Below are positions 36,294 to 44,433 of a stretch of DNA of 64,000 nucleotides, in pieces. The DNA comes from Natronocella acetinitrilica (GTDB taxonomy: Bacteria; Pseudomonadota; Gammaproteobacteria; Nitrococcales; Aquisalimonadaceae). Where the stretch lies: assembly GCF_024170285.1 (NCBI RefSeq), contig NZ_JALJXV010000012.1:1-64000 (forward strand), in the 5' to 3' direction. The position numbers and the translations under genes are program-made. The stretch's first letter is position 1; the number at the start of each line of letters is the position of its first letter. The notes under the pieces were generated by a model. The model was not told the DNA's origin and did not search any database. It worked only from the letters and a program-made list of their open reading frames with translations.

Positions 36294-37697
36294 TCAGGCC
36301 GCGATCTGCCGGGCCGCGCTGCCACCGGCAATGGCGCCCATGACTACGGCGCTCAGCAGGCCGTTGCCGGACAGGTAGCCGGCGTCCCCGGTGCCGGAAA
36401 TCCCCCGGGCGGCGCCGCCGGCGGCGAACAAATTCGGGAAGCGTTGTCCCGCAGTGTCGAGTACATGCCCGCCGCTGTCGATCACCAGTCCACCCTGGGT
36501 GTGGAACAGCGCACCGGTCACCTGCACCGCGCGATACGGCGGTTGCAGCAGGCTCTCCGTGGTGAAGCGCCGGCCAAAACGGTCCGGTTCCCCGGTCCGG
36601 GCATGGTGGTTTGTCTCCCTGATGGTGGCCTCCAGGGCCTCGGCAGGAAGGCGCAGCGTCTGCGCCAACTCGGCAACGGTATCGGCCCGTTTCACCGCGC
36701 CCGCTGCCACCGCGTTGCGGTAATCCTCGAAGCCTTCCTCGGCGAAGGCATGAATGCGCTCGTCATAGATGTTCCACACCTTGCCCTCGGGCTGCTGCAG
36801 CACCCGGGCGGCCTGCTCGGAGTAGCCGCCGTGTTCATCGGAGAAGCGTTCGCCGCGGCGGTTGACCTGTACACCCCCCTGCATCATCAGCGCCCAGGTG
36901 ATCAGGGTCTGGTGAGGCCAGGCCAGCGAGCCGTGCCCCTGGAAGGACTCGAGATCGGCAAGCTTCGCACCCAGGGCCTCGCCCCAGAGCAGGGCGTCAC
37001 CCTGGTTACCCTCGTGGCCGTAGTAGACGGCGCTGGTCATGGACGGCAGGTAGCGGGCCACCAGTTCCGGGTTGGCACCGAAGCCGTTGCAGGCGAGCAA
37101 GAGTGCATCACAGCCGATCTTCTCCTGTTCGCCATCCGGGCGCGTGATCCCCACGCCGGCAATGCGCTTGCGGTCACCCACGTACAGGTCGGCAACGCGG
37201 GCATTGGTGACCACATGCACCCCAGCGGCCTCGGCGGCGTTGGTCAGGCAGGCGATCAGCTCCTCGCCGGTGCGGCGCGGCGTGCTGTGCATGCGCATCA
37301 CCGAATGACCCGGGTAGAGAAAGCCGTCCACTACGTCCAAGGGAATGCCGTGACGATCGGCCAGCCATTCGATAGTGCCGGAGCTGGCCTCTGCGAGCGT
37401 TCGCACGATGTCCGGATCGGCCTGGTCATGGTTCTTGCGGTGGATGTCCGCCGCCATGGTCTGCACCGAGTCACTGATCCCCTTTGCGGCCTGAAAGCGG
37501 GTGCCGGCGGCGGGAATGAAGCCGGAGGACATGAAGGTATTGCCCCGGGGGATGGGGTCGCGCTCCAGTACCGCGACCTCGCAGCCCGCATCGGCGGCGG
37601 CCAGGGCCGCTACCATGCCGCAGGCTCCGCCGCCAACGATCAAAAGCGGCAGCGAAAAATCCATCTCGCCGGCGGTGGATACATCGCGTATTGCCAT
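36294..37697 (-). CDS. Fumarate-reductase-like FAD flavoprotein
   Basis: A 467-residue soluble flavoprotein of the succinate dehydrogenase/fumarate reductase/KstD/TcuA superfamily. FAD motif LLIVGGGACGMVAALAAADAGCEVAVLE near residue 17, GNTFMSSGFIPAAG substrate-side loop, and the C-terminal LFAAGGAARGISGTGDAGYLSGNGLLSAVVMGAIAG for FAD. No signal peptide and no heme domain, so it is cytoplasmic and needs another electron partner. In the operon it could reduce or desaturate an unsaturated dicarboxylate intermediate. 6 nt from the deacetylase-fold gene upstream. Confidence 0.88.
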   Translation of the reverse strand: MAIRDVSTAGEMDFSLPLLIVGGGACGMVAALAAADAGCEVAVLERDPIPRGNTFMSSGFIPAAGTRFQAAKGISDSVQTMAADIHRKNHDQADPDIVRTLAEASSGTIEWLADRHGIPLDVVDGFLYPGHSVMRMHSTPRRTGEELIACLTNAAEAAGVHVVTNARVADLYVGDRKRIAGVGITRPDGEQEKIGCDALLLACNGFGANPELVARYLPSMTSAVYYGHEGNQGDALLWGEALGAKLADLESFQGHGSLAWPHQTLITWALMMQGGVQVNRRGERFSDEHGGYSEQAARVLQQPEGKVWNIYDERIHAFAEEGFEDYRNAVAAGAVKRADTVAELAQTLRLPAEALEATIRETNHHARTGEPDRFGRRFTTESLLQPPYRAVQVTGALFHTQGGLVIDSGGHVLDTAGQRFPNLFAAGGAARGISGTGDAGYLSGNGLLSAVVMGAIAGGSAARQIAA

Positions 37698-37702
37698 GCC
37701 GG

Positions 37703-38629
37703 TTACTCCTGGGATGCCTGACAGCGGGCGAGAATGTCGCTGGCCGAGGCGCTCCAGACCTGCCCGCTGCCCATGACGTGTGCCAGTACCTGCTCCAGAT
37801 AGCCGATTCGGTGGGGTTGCCCCATGAGCCAGGGGTGGATATTGAGGGCGAGCAAACGCCCACCCTGCTGCCGTGCTTCCGCCAGCAGGAAATCACAGGC
37901 GTCAGCAATCTGTTCCGCCCAGGAGGCCTCCGAGTGCAGGTTGTTGCAGAGGATGAACTGATCCTCCAGCTCCGTGGACAGCGGGATCGCGTGGAGCACG
38001 CCCTTGTCCGTCCGGAATGGGTAGGGCATGTCATCGTTGACCCAGTCGCCGAACCACTGGATGCCGTTTTCCACCAGCAAACCCGGCGTGTTGGGGCTGT
38101 GCACCCTGGCCGGACTCAGCCAGCCGCGAATATCGCGCCCGGTGAGGTCGCGCAGCCCGCCCACGGCCCGTTTCACCAGTTCAGCCTCTTCGTCGCGATC
38201 CTGGCCACCGTAATGCTGGTGATCCATGTTCCAGCCGTGGCAGAGAATCTCGTCGCCGCGCTCCACCAGCGCATCGCGCAAGTAGGGCATGCGCTCGGCC
38301 ACCTGGGTGTTCACCGCGAAGGTGGGCGTCACGCCGTAGTGATCCAGTGCCTTCAGCACGCGGTAGATACCCACCCGGTTGCCGTATTCCCGCAGCGAAA
38401 AATGGCGCAGGTCCGGGTAGGGCATGGTCATGCCGTTGGGCACCTTGAAGGGAATGTTGCGCTGGTTCAGCGGGAAGAACTGCACAGAAACGTTGAGCCA
38501 CAGGGCCAGGGGCTTGTTCTCCGGCCAACGGACTGCCGGGCGCTCGTGCAGCATGGACCATTCATACCAGTCATGGTCGTAACCATGGCGGCGCCAGGCG
38601 TAGCGCAGATAGTCATCATCCAGGCTCAT
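37703..38629 (-). CDS. NodB-fold (polysaccharide-deacetylase-like) hydrolase, copy 2
   Basis: A 308-residue member of the PuuE-allantoinase-like branch of the NodB fold. NREYGNRVG-like FSLREYGNRVGIYRVLKALDHYGVTPTFAVNTQV and DEILCHGWNMDHQHYGGQDRDEEAELVKRAVGGLRDLTGRDIRGWLSP match that group. The metal-binding Asp-Asp of true polysaccharide deacetylases is missing (ALWLNVSVQFFP occupies that strand). Such enzymes open cyclic amides or imides rather than deacetylate sugars. ATG 38629 has GGGAGG upstream and overlaps the stop of copy 1 (ATGA). The two copies are clearly different sequences. Confidence 0.88.
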   Translation of the reverse strand: MSLDDDYLRYAWRRHGYDHDWYEWSMLHERPAVRWPENKPLALWLNVSVQFFPLNQRNIPFKVPNGMTMPYPDLRHFSLREYGNRVGIYRVLKALDHYGVTPTFAVNTQVAERMPYLRDALVERGDEILCHGWNMDHQHYGGQDRDEEAELVKRAVGGLRDLTGRDIRGWLSPARVHSPNTPGLLVENGIQWFGDWVNDDMPYPFRTDKGVLHAIPLSTELEDQFILCNNLHSEASWAEQIADACDFLLAEARQQGGRLLALNIHPWLMGQPHRIGYLEQVLAHVMGSGQVWSASASDILARCQASQE

Positions 38630-39573
38630 GCCGTCCTCCCGCCCTGCTTGGTGGCAATGTCTGCAACCGCCGCGTCGTAACAGTGCTGCAGATAATATTC
38701 GGCGATCTCCCGGCCCGTGGTCACCCACACGTCTCTGTGACCCGTGATGTACTCCAGGGCCTCCTCGAAGGCCTTGATGCGATGCGGGCAGCTGACCTGG
38801 TAGTTGTGGGTAGGAATGCACATCACCGTCCCGGATTCCGCGCCCTCGGCGTACAGCCGGTCGAAATTGTTTTTCAGCATGGTGAGGTAGTGCCGGGGTT
38901 CGACCTTGTTCACGGCGTAGACGATGGTGTCGTTCATCTCCAGGGAGTAGGGCACCGAGACGAAGCGCTTGCCGCTTCGAAGCCGGATGGGTGTGGGCTG
39001 ATCGTCGTGAAACAGGTCGCAGGTATAGATGCCCGCGTCATCGCCGAACAATTCCGTGCCGACTTCGGCGAACAGGTCCAGCGTGTGCTCGGAGTGAGAG
39101 AGTGCCGGCGCCAGGTAGCCGGCGCACTTCTGCCCGGTGTGTCGGTGGATGGACTCCATGGAGTCGCGGATCATGGACCGTTCCTGATCCTGTGACAGGC
39201 CGTAGGTGTAGCGGGTGTTGTAGATGCCGTGGCTGAAGATCTCCCAGCCCCGGTCCCGGCACATGGCAATGATTTCCGGGTGGTGGTCGCAGAGGGCCAC
39301 CGACAGGGACACCGAACCCTTGATGCCGTACTTGTCCAGCAGTGCCATCTGCCGGTGGTGGCCCACCCGGTTTCCATAGTCGCGGATGCTGTAGCCCGGC
39401 ACCGCAGGCGTGGGGTGTGGCCATGCGGCTCGCTGGGGGTTCTTCGGCGGGTCCAGCTCGTAGTACTCGATGTTGGGCGCCACCCAGAACGCCAGCCGGG
39501 CGCCACCGGGCCAACGGATTGATGGTCGATTCTCGTAGGGCCAGTAGTCGTAGTAGTCGGGGGCTTCCTTCAT
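38626..39573 (-). CDS. NodB-fold (polysaccharide-deacetylase-like) hydrolase, copy 1
   Basis: A 315-residue PuuE-like protein: RPSIRWPGGARLAFWVAPNIEYYELDP, GYSIRDYGNRVGHHRQMALLDKYGIKGSVSLSVALCDHHPEII, WEIFSHGIYNTRYTYGLSQDQERSMI and TGQKCAGYLAPALSHSEHTLDLFAEVGTELFGDD. As in copy 2, the catalytic Asp-Asp of metal-dependent deacetylases is absent. The pair may form a heteromer or act on two intermediates. ATG 39573 has GGAGG upstream and shares one base with the previous stop (TGATG). Confidence 0.88.
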   Translation of the reverse strand: MKEAPDYYDYWPYENRPSIRWPGGARLAFWVAPNIEYYELDPPKNPQRAAWPHPTPAVPGYSIRDYGNRVGHHRQMALLDKYGIKGSVSLSVALCDHHPEIIAMCRDRGWEIFSHGIYNTRYTYGLSQDQERSMIRDSMESIHRHTGQKCAGYLAPALSHSEHTLDLFAEVGTELFGDDAGIYTCDLFHDDQPTPIRLRSGKRFVSVPYSLEMNDTIVYAVNKVEPRHYLTMLKNNFDRLYAEGAESGTVMCIPTHNYQVSCPHRIKAFEEALEYITGHRDVWVTTGREIAEYYLQHCYDAAVADIATKQGGRTA

Positions 39574-40250
39574 CACCGACCTCCGTGGCTCGCCTGTTCC
39601 GCCAGCCAGTCCAGCACGGTCTGCACCTTCACCACGTCGGCGTACTTGAGATGCAGGTCGGTGAGGTTGGCGTAGTGATAGCTCTCGTGCTTGTCGGCGA
39701 CACACTCCTCGGGAACGATGGTGCGATAGCCCCGGGACAGGCTCTCCACGGCGGTAGCGCGGATGCAGCCCGAGGTGGAACCACCGGTGACAATCACCGT
39801 ATCCACCTGGTGCCAGACCAGCAGGGATTGCAGCGGCGTCTCGAAAAAGGCCGACGGCATGCGTTTGGTGTACTTGATGTCCTGGGGTTGCACGTCAAGG
39901 CGGTCGTCGAGTTCGGCCCGCTCGGTTCCGTATTTGATGTTCTGCAGTGAATCCGGTGTATCGGTGCGGGTGCCCCAGACGCCGGCGTCCTCTCCGGACT
40001 CCACGAAGGCGACATTGGTCCAGACGATGGGCCAACTCAGGCGGCGAAATCCGGCGGTCAGCTGGTTGACGTAGTCGAGCTGCTTCGGATCTGTCTCGTA
40101 GGCAGTCTTGAACAGATCGGTCCGGGTATAGGCTTTTTGCAGGTCGGTGTTCAGCAGCACCGCCTTTTGCCCGAAGCCGAAGGGGACGCGTTGCGGGTTC
40201 GCCATCACATCGTGGAAGATCTCCCGCGCGGTCTTGTCACTGTGAATCAT
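39573..40250 (-). CDS. Isochorismatase-family cysteine amidohydrolase
   Basis: A 225-residue cysteine hydrolase. The likely triad is Asp36 (LLNTDLQ), Lys129 (YTKRMPSAF) and Cys162 (GGSTSGCIRATAVES), with the cis-peptide-preceding GGSTS loop. It resembles N-carbamoylsarcosine amidase and maleamate/ureidoacrylate amidases, enzymes that hydrolyse open-chain amides after ring opening. In this operon it lies just upstream of two cyclic-amide-hydrolase-like genes, suggesting that it removes ammonia from a half-amide. Overlaps the lyase gene by 14 nt. Confidence 0.9.
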   Translation of the reverse strand: MIHSDKTAREIFHDVMANPQRVPFGFGQKAVLLNTDLQKAYTRTDLFKTAYETDPKQLDYVNQLTAGFRRLSWPIVWTNVAFVESGEDAGVWGTRTDTPDSLQNIKYGTERAELDDRLDVQPQDIKYTKRMPSAFFETPLQSLLVWHQVDTVIVTGGSTSGCIRATAVESLSRGYRTIVPEECVADKHESYHYANLTDLHLKYADVVKVQTVLDWLAEQASHGGR

Positions 40251-41157
40251 GGTCTGCCTCCATCGAATAAGCGGTCTCGTTCATCTCGTAGCGCTTGCCC
40301 AGCGCCAGCAGGTCGTCGGTGCCGAGCAGGGCGTTCAGGGCAGTGAAGTCGAGCATCTGGTCGCGGAAGGGATCGGTGCTGCCATGGGCCCTGAGGCTGC
40401 CGAAGAAGCGCTGGGCCATGTGGGTGAAGGCACGCACCAGCGCACCGGGGAAAATCACCAGCGAGAAACCCAGTTGCTGCAAGGTCGCGGCGTCCTGCAA
40501 TGGAGTCACGCCGCCTTCCACCATATTGGCCATCACGGGGATGCGCCGACCGAAGCGCTCCATCACCCGCCTTACCTCCTCATCACTGCGGATTCCCTCG
40601 ACGAACAGCATGTCCGCGCCGGCCTCCAGGTAACGCTCGCCGCGCTCCAGGGCTGCCTCCATGCCTTGCACGGCCAGGGCGTCGGTACGGCCGATAATCA
40701 GGGTGGCGTCGGACTGCCGTGCGTCTACCGCCGCCTGGATTTTTCCCGCCATCTCGCCGGCACCGATGAGACGCTTGCCCTTCAGGTGGCCACAGCGCTT
40801 CGGGAACGACTGGTCTTCGAATTGCAGGGCCGAGGCGCCGGCGCGCTCCAGCACCTGGACGCAGCGCATGACGTTGAGCGCGTTGCCGAAGCCGGTGTCG
40901 CAATCGACGACGATGGATGCACTGATGCGCTCGCGCAGATGCGCCAATGTATCGGCAATTTCGTGCAGACTGAGCAGGCCGATGTCGGGGCGGCCGAGCT
41001 TGGTATAGGCCAGGCTGGCGCCGGACAAGTAGACGGTATCAAAGCCAGCCTGCTCGGCCAGGGATGCACTCAGGGCGTCATAAACACCGGGTGCGACCAC
41101 GATCTCGGGGCCACGGAGCCGGGACGGCAGATCGGATGTAGGGTGTGGTTCAGCCAT
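40237..41157 (-). CDS. PEP-mutase/isocitrate-lyase-family C-C lyase
   Basis: A 306-residue TIM-barrel protein of the ICL/PEPM superfamily. Metal-binding VVDCDTGFGN (Asp85, Asp87), EDQSFPKRCGHLKGK (catalytic loop with Lys-Arg-Cys-Gly-His at 120-124) and IIGRTDA are conserved. The KRCGH loop with cysteine is the sign of a lyase rather than a phosphonate mutase: 2-methylisocitrate, dimethylmalate or oxaloacetate cleavage are candidates, releasing pyruvate or glyoxylate. The LeuCD-like hydratase in the same regulon would make a suitable malate-type substrate. Second gene of the leftward operon. Confidence 0.9.
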   Translation of the reverse strand: MAEPHPTSDLPSRLRGPEIVVAPGVYDALSASLAEQAGFDTVYLSGASLAYTKLGRPDIGLLSLHEIADTLAHLRERISASIVVDCDTGFGNALNVMRCVQVLERAGASALQFEDQSFPKRCGHLKGKRLIGAGEMAGKIQAAVDARQSDATLIIGRTDALAVQGMEAALERGERYLEAGADMLFVEGIRSDEEVRRVMERFGRRIPVMANMVEGGVTPLQDAATLQQLGFSLVIFPGALVRAFTHMAQRFFGSLRAHGSTDPFRDQMLDFTALNALLGTDDLLALGKRYEMNETAYSMEADHDSQ

Positions 41158-41196
41158 GGGTTTGAAGTTCCATGAGATGTCGTGGGAGTGGGTGGC

Positions 41197-41622
41197 TCAG
41201 TCCGCGGCGGAGGCTGTCTCTGCCAGATCGTTCCAGACCTGCTGGTCGGTGAGCAGGCCATTGCGGACCTCGAAGCGGTCGATGAATCGCACATCCCTGA
41301 ACACGCTGCCATCGGGCCAGGCGCCGGACAGGGTGCCGCGGCAGTAAACCACCGTGGTTTCGGTGTCCTCGAGTATGTCGGCTGCAGTGAACTGCTTGTG
41401 TACGGAGCGGTATCGCCGGCTTGCCCAGCTGACCAGGTCCTCCAGGCTTCGCAGCCGGGCACCGCCGGGGAAAACCATCGTGAATCCCGGCGCAGTCAGA
41501 GCGCGGGCCTGCTCCAGTCGACGTGCCTCCATGGCCCGAAGAAACTGAAGCACCAGGTCCAGGGCGGAATGATTGGCCGATCCCGCGGGTGTGACGAGGA
41601 GCTGGTTTCGATCGGCTGACAT
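41197..41622 (-). CDS. SnoaL/NTF2-like small protein
   Basis: A 141-residue protein with the alpha+beta cone pattern of the SnoaL/NTF2 superfamily: LDLVLQFLRAMEARRLEQARALTAPGFTMVFPGGARLRSLEDLVSWASRRYRSV and FIDRFEVRNGLLTDQQVWNDL. Family members include isomerases, cyclases and non-catalytic binders; catalytic residues are not clear. First gene of the leftward catabolic operon, immediately behind the operator at 41668-41687. Confidence 0.8.
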   Translation of the reverse strand: MSADRNQLLVTPAGSANHSALDLVLQFLRAMEARRLEQARALTAPGFTMVFPGGARLRSLEDLVSWASRRYRSVHKQFTAADILEDTETTVVYCRGTLSGAWPDGSVFRDVRFIDRFEVRNGLLTDQQVWNDLAETASAAD

Positions 41623-41646
41623 GGTCTGAACTCCGCTGGTCCGGGT

Positions 41647-41676
41647 TTGGCAGTGCGAGACGGCGAATTGTATTAT
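41647..41676 (+). promoter_or_regulatory. Candidate gntR promoter overlapped by its operator
   Basis: TTGGCA (41647-41652) and TATTAT (41671-41676) are 18 nt apart, each matching the sigma-70 consensus at 5 of 6 positions. The -10 lies inside the palindrome 41668-41687, so bound regulator would block it: an autoregulation layout. Confidence 0.6.
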
Positions 41677-41687
41677 TCAGGATACAA
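41668..41687. promoter_or_regulatory. GntR-type operator, site 1 (gntR / catabolic operon divergent promoter)
   Basis: TTGTATTATTCAGGATACAA, a 20-bp imperfect palindrome with perfect TTGTAT/ATACAA ends. It sits between the start of the leftward catabolic operon (41622) and the rightward gntR gene (41723). The same ends and spacing recur at 47546-47565, the only other such site noticed in the window. HutC-subfamily regulators are known to bind short TTGTAT-type palindromes, supporting this assignment. Confidence 0.82.
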
Positions 41688-41722
41688 CTGCGGCGTTTGG
41701 CCGCCATTGGGGGAGAGGTCCA

Positions 41723-42520
41723 TTGGTCCAGCCGGCACATCGTGTCTCCGTGGAGGGCGCCAAGTCCCATCGGGTCTATCTGGCCTTGCGCGACGAGATC
41801 ATCAGCGGCGTTTACCCGCCGGGGGAGAAACTGCCTGGTGAACTGCGGCTGGTGGAGCGTTTCGGCGTCTCCCGGGTCACGGTGCGCAGGGCGCTGGCCG
41901 CCCTGGAGGACGCAGGCATGATCCGGCGCACACCGGGCGTGGGCACCGTGGTGCTTGATCAGGCATTGAGCACCACCCTGATCACGGCGGACTCCTCCAA
42001 TCTGCTGCCCAATATCATGCGCATGGGCAAGGACTCCCAGATCCGCCTGCTGGCCTTCAATTACATGCCGGCGCCGGAGTCGGTGCGCCAGCAGCTCGGC
42101 CTGCCCGCCGGTGCCCGTGTGCAGCGCTCGGTGCGGCTGCGGCTGATCGATGGCAAACCCTTTTCCTATCTCACCACCTACGTGCCGGAGGCGATCGCCC
42201 AGGGTTATTCCGAGGCCGATCTGGCCGCCAGGCCGCTCTACGCCCTGCTCGAGCGCAGTGGGGTGAAGCTTGATTCCGCCACCCAGACCGTGTCGGCGAC
42301 ACTGGCCAGCCAGGAGATCGCGGAGGCCCTGGAGGTGGCGGAGGGTGCGCCGCTGATTGCGCTGACCCGCCTGGTCTACGACGTCAACGGCGATGGCATC
42401 GAATTGCTGCAGGCGCTGTACCGCCCGGATCGCTACCGCCTGCAGATCAACCTGAGCCGCGCCGGGGACAGAAATGCCCGCTACTGGCGTCACGTGACCG
42501 AGCCGCCGTCCGGCAGTTGA
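41723..42520 (+). CDS. GntR-family (HutC subfamily) transcriptional regulator
   Basis: A 265-residue repressor-type regulator. The winged helix spans about residues 15-80 (VYLALRDEIISGVYPPGEKLPGELRLVERFGVSRVTVRRALAALEDAGMIRRTPGVGTVV), and the C-terminal UTRA effector domain includes VQRSVRLRLIDGKPFSYLTTYVPEAIA and EGAPLIALTRLVYDVNGDGIELLQALYRPDRYRLQ. Start is TTG 41723 with GGGAG 7 nt upstream. Its position between two leftward operons, and operator copies in both divergent promoter regions, mark it as the local regulator; the ligand is probably the substrate or an intermediate of the pathway. Confidence 0.92.
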   Translation: MVQPAHRVSVEGAKSHRVYLALRDEIISGVYPPGEKLPGELRLVERFGVSRVTVRRALAALEDAGMIRRTPGVGTVVLDQALSTTLITADSSNLLPNIMRMGKDSQIRLLAFNYMPAPESVRQQLGLPAGARVQRSVRLRLIDGKPFSYLTTYVPEAIAQGYSEADLAARPLYALLERSGVKLDSATQTVSATLASQEIAEALEVAEGAPLIALTRLVYDVNGDGIELLQALYRPDRYRLQINLSRAGDRNARYWRHVTEPPSGS

Positions 42521-42537
42521 GTCTGAATTCCACCGTG

Positions 42538-43854
42538 TCATCGCAGCATGCTCGGCAGCCAGAGGGCCAGGGACGGAAATGCGATCAGCAGCGCCACCAG
42601 CAGCATGGAGCAGAGGATGTAGGGAATGGCGGCGGCGTAGATTTCCGTCATCCGGGTACCTGGTGGCGCCACGCCCTTCATGACAAACAGCAGCAGGCCG
42701 AAGGGCGGCGTGGTAAAGCTGATTTCCAGCGCCAGCAGAATGATCAGGCCGAACCAGATCAGGTCAAAGCCCAGGCTCTGGGCCAGCGGGAAGAAGATGG
42801 GCACTGTCAGCAGCATGATGGAGATCTGCTCCATGAAGGTGCCCAGCAGCAACAACACCGCGAACATGGCCAGCAGCATCATGATGGGTGCCAACTCATA
42901 GCTGGTGGCCCAGTTGATCAGGCCGCTGGAGGCCCCGGAGAAGGCCAGCAACTGGCTAAAGGTGGCTGACCCGAAGACGATGAGAAAGGCCATCAGTGTG
43001 ATGCGCAGCGTGCCTTCCAGGGATTGGCGGATCGCCTTCCAGGTCAGGCCGCGGAAAATCGCCCCCAGGATCAGCACACCCAGGGCGCCAAAGGCCGCTG
43101 CCTCCGACGGTGTGGCGAAGCCGGCCAGCATCATGGCGACGATGATCACCATCACCGAGATCATTGGCAGGATATCCCGCAAGATGAGCAGCAGCTTCTG
43201 CCGCCCCGGGATGGGCTCCATGTCGTAGGCGGGCGCGGCGGAGGGGTCGAGTTTCGTGCGCAGCCAGATGGTGCACATGTAGAAGGCGGCGAGAATGAGC
43301 CCGGGTATGAGCCCGGCTACCAGCAGGGCGCCGATGTTGATCTGCGCCAGCGTTGCCAGCAACACCGCCAGGGCGGAAGGCGGAATGATGATGGCCAGGC
43401 CGCCGGTGCCGAGGATGGGGCCGATGGACATGTGCTTCTTGTAGCCGCGACGCTGCATCTCCGGGACCATCAGCGAACCGAGCAGGGCGGTGGAGCCCAT
43501 GCTGGAGCCGCTGAGGGTGGAAAAGCCGGTGCCCCCGAGCACGGTCACGTAGGACAGCCGACCCGGCACCCGCCCCATCAACGCATCAATGGCGTTGAAC
43601 ATGCGCATGCCGAGCCCGGTTCGGAAGAACAACTCGCCCATGAGCAGAAATAGCGGTATGGGCACAAGGCTGTATCGCGATAACGCCCCGAAGCCGTTAT
43701 TGAGCAATTGGGTGACGCCGCGCTCGCCGCCCATGAAGATCCATGCGCCGACGATGTTGGCCGCGATGAAGGCCACGGCCACTGGCATGCCCAGTGCCAG
43801 CAACACGATAATGATGCCAAGCAGAAGCCCCAGGGCCTGATACCATTCCATCAT
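42538..43854 (-). CDS. dctM: TRAP transporter large membrane subunit (DctM)
   Basis: A 438-residue membrane protein with about 12 hydrophobic helices; the family signature GLGMRMFNAIDALMGRVPGRLSYVTVLGGTGFSTLSGSSMGSTALLG and the GTGGLAIIIPPSALAVLLA and EISFTTPPFGLLLFVMKGVAPPG blocks are present. It carries the sodium-driven transport step of a tripartite ATP-independent periplasmic transporter. Overlaps the dctQ stop by 4 nt. Convergent with gntR (17 nt). Confidence 0.95.
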   Translation of the reverse strand: MMEWYQALGLLLGIIIVLLALGMPVAVAFIAANIVGAWIFMGGERGVTQLLNNGFGALSRYSLVPIPLFLLMGELFFRTGLGMRMFNAIDALMGRVPGRLSYVTVLGGTGFSTLSGSSMGSTALLGSLMVPEMQRRGYKKHMSIGPILGTGGLAIIIPPSALAVLLATLAQINIGALLVAGLIPGLILAAFYMCTIWLRTKLDPSAAPAYDMEPIPGRQKLLLILRDILPMISVMVIIVAMMLAGFATPSEAAAFGALGVLILGAIFRGLTWKAIRQSLEGTLRITLMAFLIVFGSATFSQLLAFSGASSGLINWATSYELAPIMMLLAMFAVLLLLGTFMEQISIMLLTVPIFFPLAQSLGFDLIWFGLIILLALEISFTTPPFGLLLFVMKGVAPPGTRMTEIYAAAIPYILCSMLLVALLIAFPSLALWLPSMLR

Positions 43855-44360
43855 TCCGCGATCCCCGCCTGGCCGCTATGCAGCAGGTCGCGCCCGACCA
43901 CGAAGCGGAAGAATTCGATGGCCATCAACCCGAAACAGATGGGGTAGGCCGACGTGAGTATCCACCGTGGGATGAAGTAGCCCCCACGGGTGTCGGTCGA
44001 GCCGCGCTCGATGTGGGTCATCACCAGGTCGAAGCCTTTCCAGGCCAGCACCGCGCAGGCCAGCACGCAGAGCAGCGCCACCAGCCGACTGACGACCTGC
44101 AGCATGGTCGGCGGTAGTGCCGCGGTGAGAAGCTCGATATGCACATGGCCCTTTTCCCGCACCAGCCAGGGAGCCCCCAGCAGGGTCAGGTAGAACATGC
44201 CGTACTCGGTGGACACGAACAGCCAGGACCAGGGTTGCAGCCCGAAGTTGCGCATCAGTACCGACAGCACCACGGCCACCATGAGCCACACCAGGGTCAG
44301 TGCAGCGACGACGGCCATGCCGTTCAATAGCCCACGGTAGAGCTGGCTGGCGTAGTGCAT
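43851..44360 (-). CDS. dctQ: TRAP transporter small membrane subunit (DctQ)
   Basis: A 169-residue protein with four helices; NGMAVVAALTLVWLMVAVVLSVLMRNF, STEYGMFYLTLLGAPWLVREKGHVHIELL and the later RGGYFIPRWILTSAYPICFGLMAIEFFRF follow the DctQ pattern. ATG 44360 has GGAG 10 nt upstream; a longer frame crosses the dctP-dctQ hairpin and was rejected. Works with DctM and the binding protein encoded just upstream. Confidence 0.92.
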   Translation of the reverse strand: MHYASQLYRGLLNGMAVVAALTLVWLMVAVVLSVLMRNFGLQPWSWLFVSTEYGMFYLTLLGAPWLVREKGHVHIELLTAALPPTMLQVVSRLVALLCVLACAVLAWKGFDLVMTHIERGSTDTRGGYFIPRWILTSAYPICFGLMAIEFFRFVVGRDLLHSGQAGIAE

Positions 44361-44389
44361 GGCAGGGGGACTCCGTTCGCGGCATGGGT

Positions 44390-44426
44390 GCGACCCTGCC
44401 ATCACCGGTGGTAACGGCAGGGTCGC
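44390..44426 (-). terminator. Intercistronic hairpin between dctP and dctQ
   Basis: GCGACCCTGCC (44390-44400) and GGCAGGGTCGC (44416-44426) form a perfect 11-bp stem with a 15-nt loop and no T-run. Such hairpins after solute-binding-protein genes usually protect the upstream mRNA and lower expression of the membrane subunits, matching the higher need for binding protein. Confidence 0.75.
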
Positions 44427-44433
44427 ATCGGGC

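Noticed and set aside
36285-37721. 478-residue plus-strand frame opposite the flavoprotein gene
   Set aside because: The minus frame has both FAD motifs and fits the operon; the plus frame is compositional.
37703-39573. Polysaccharide or chitin deacetylases
   Set aside because: Both lack the Asp-Asp metal dyad and signal peptides; the PuuE-like branch acting on small cyclic amides fits better.
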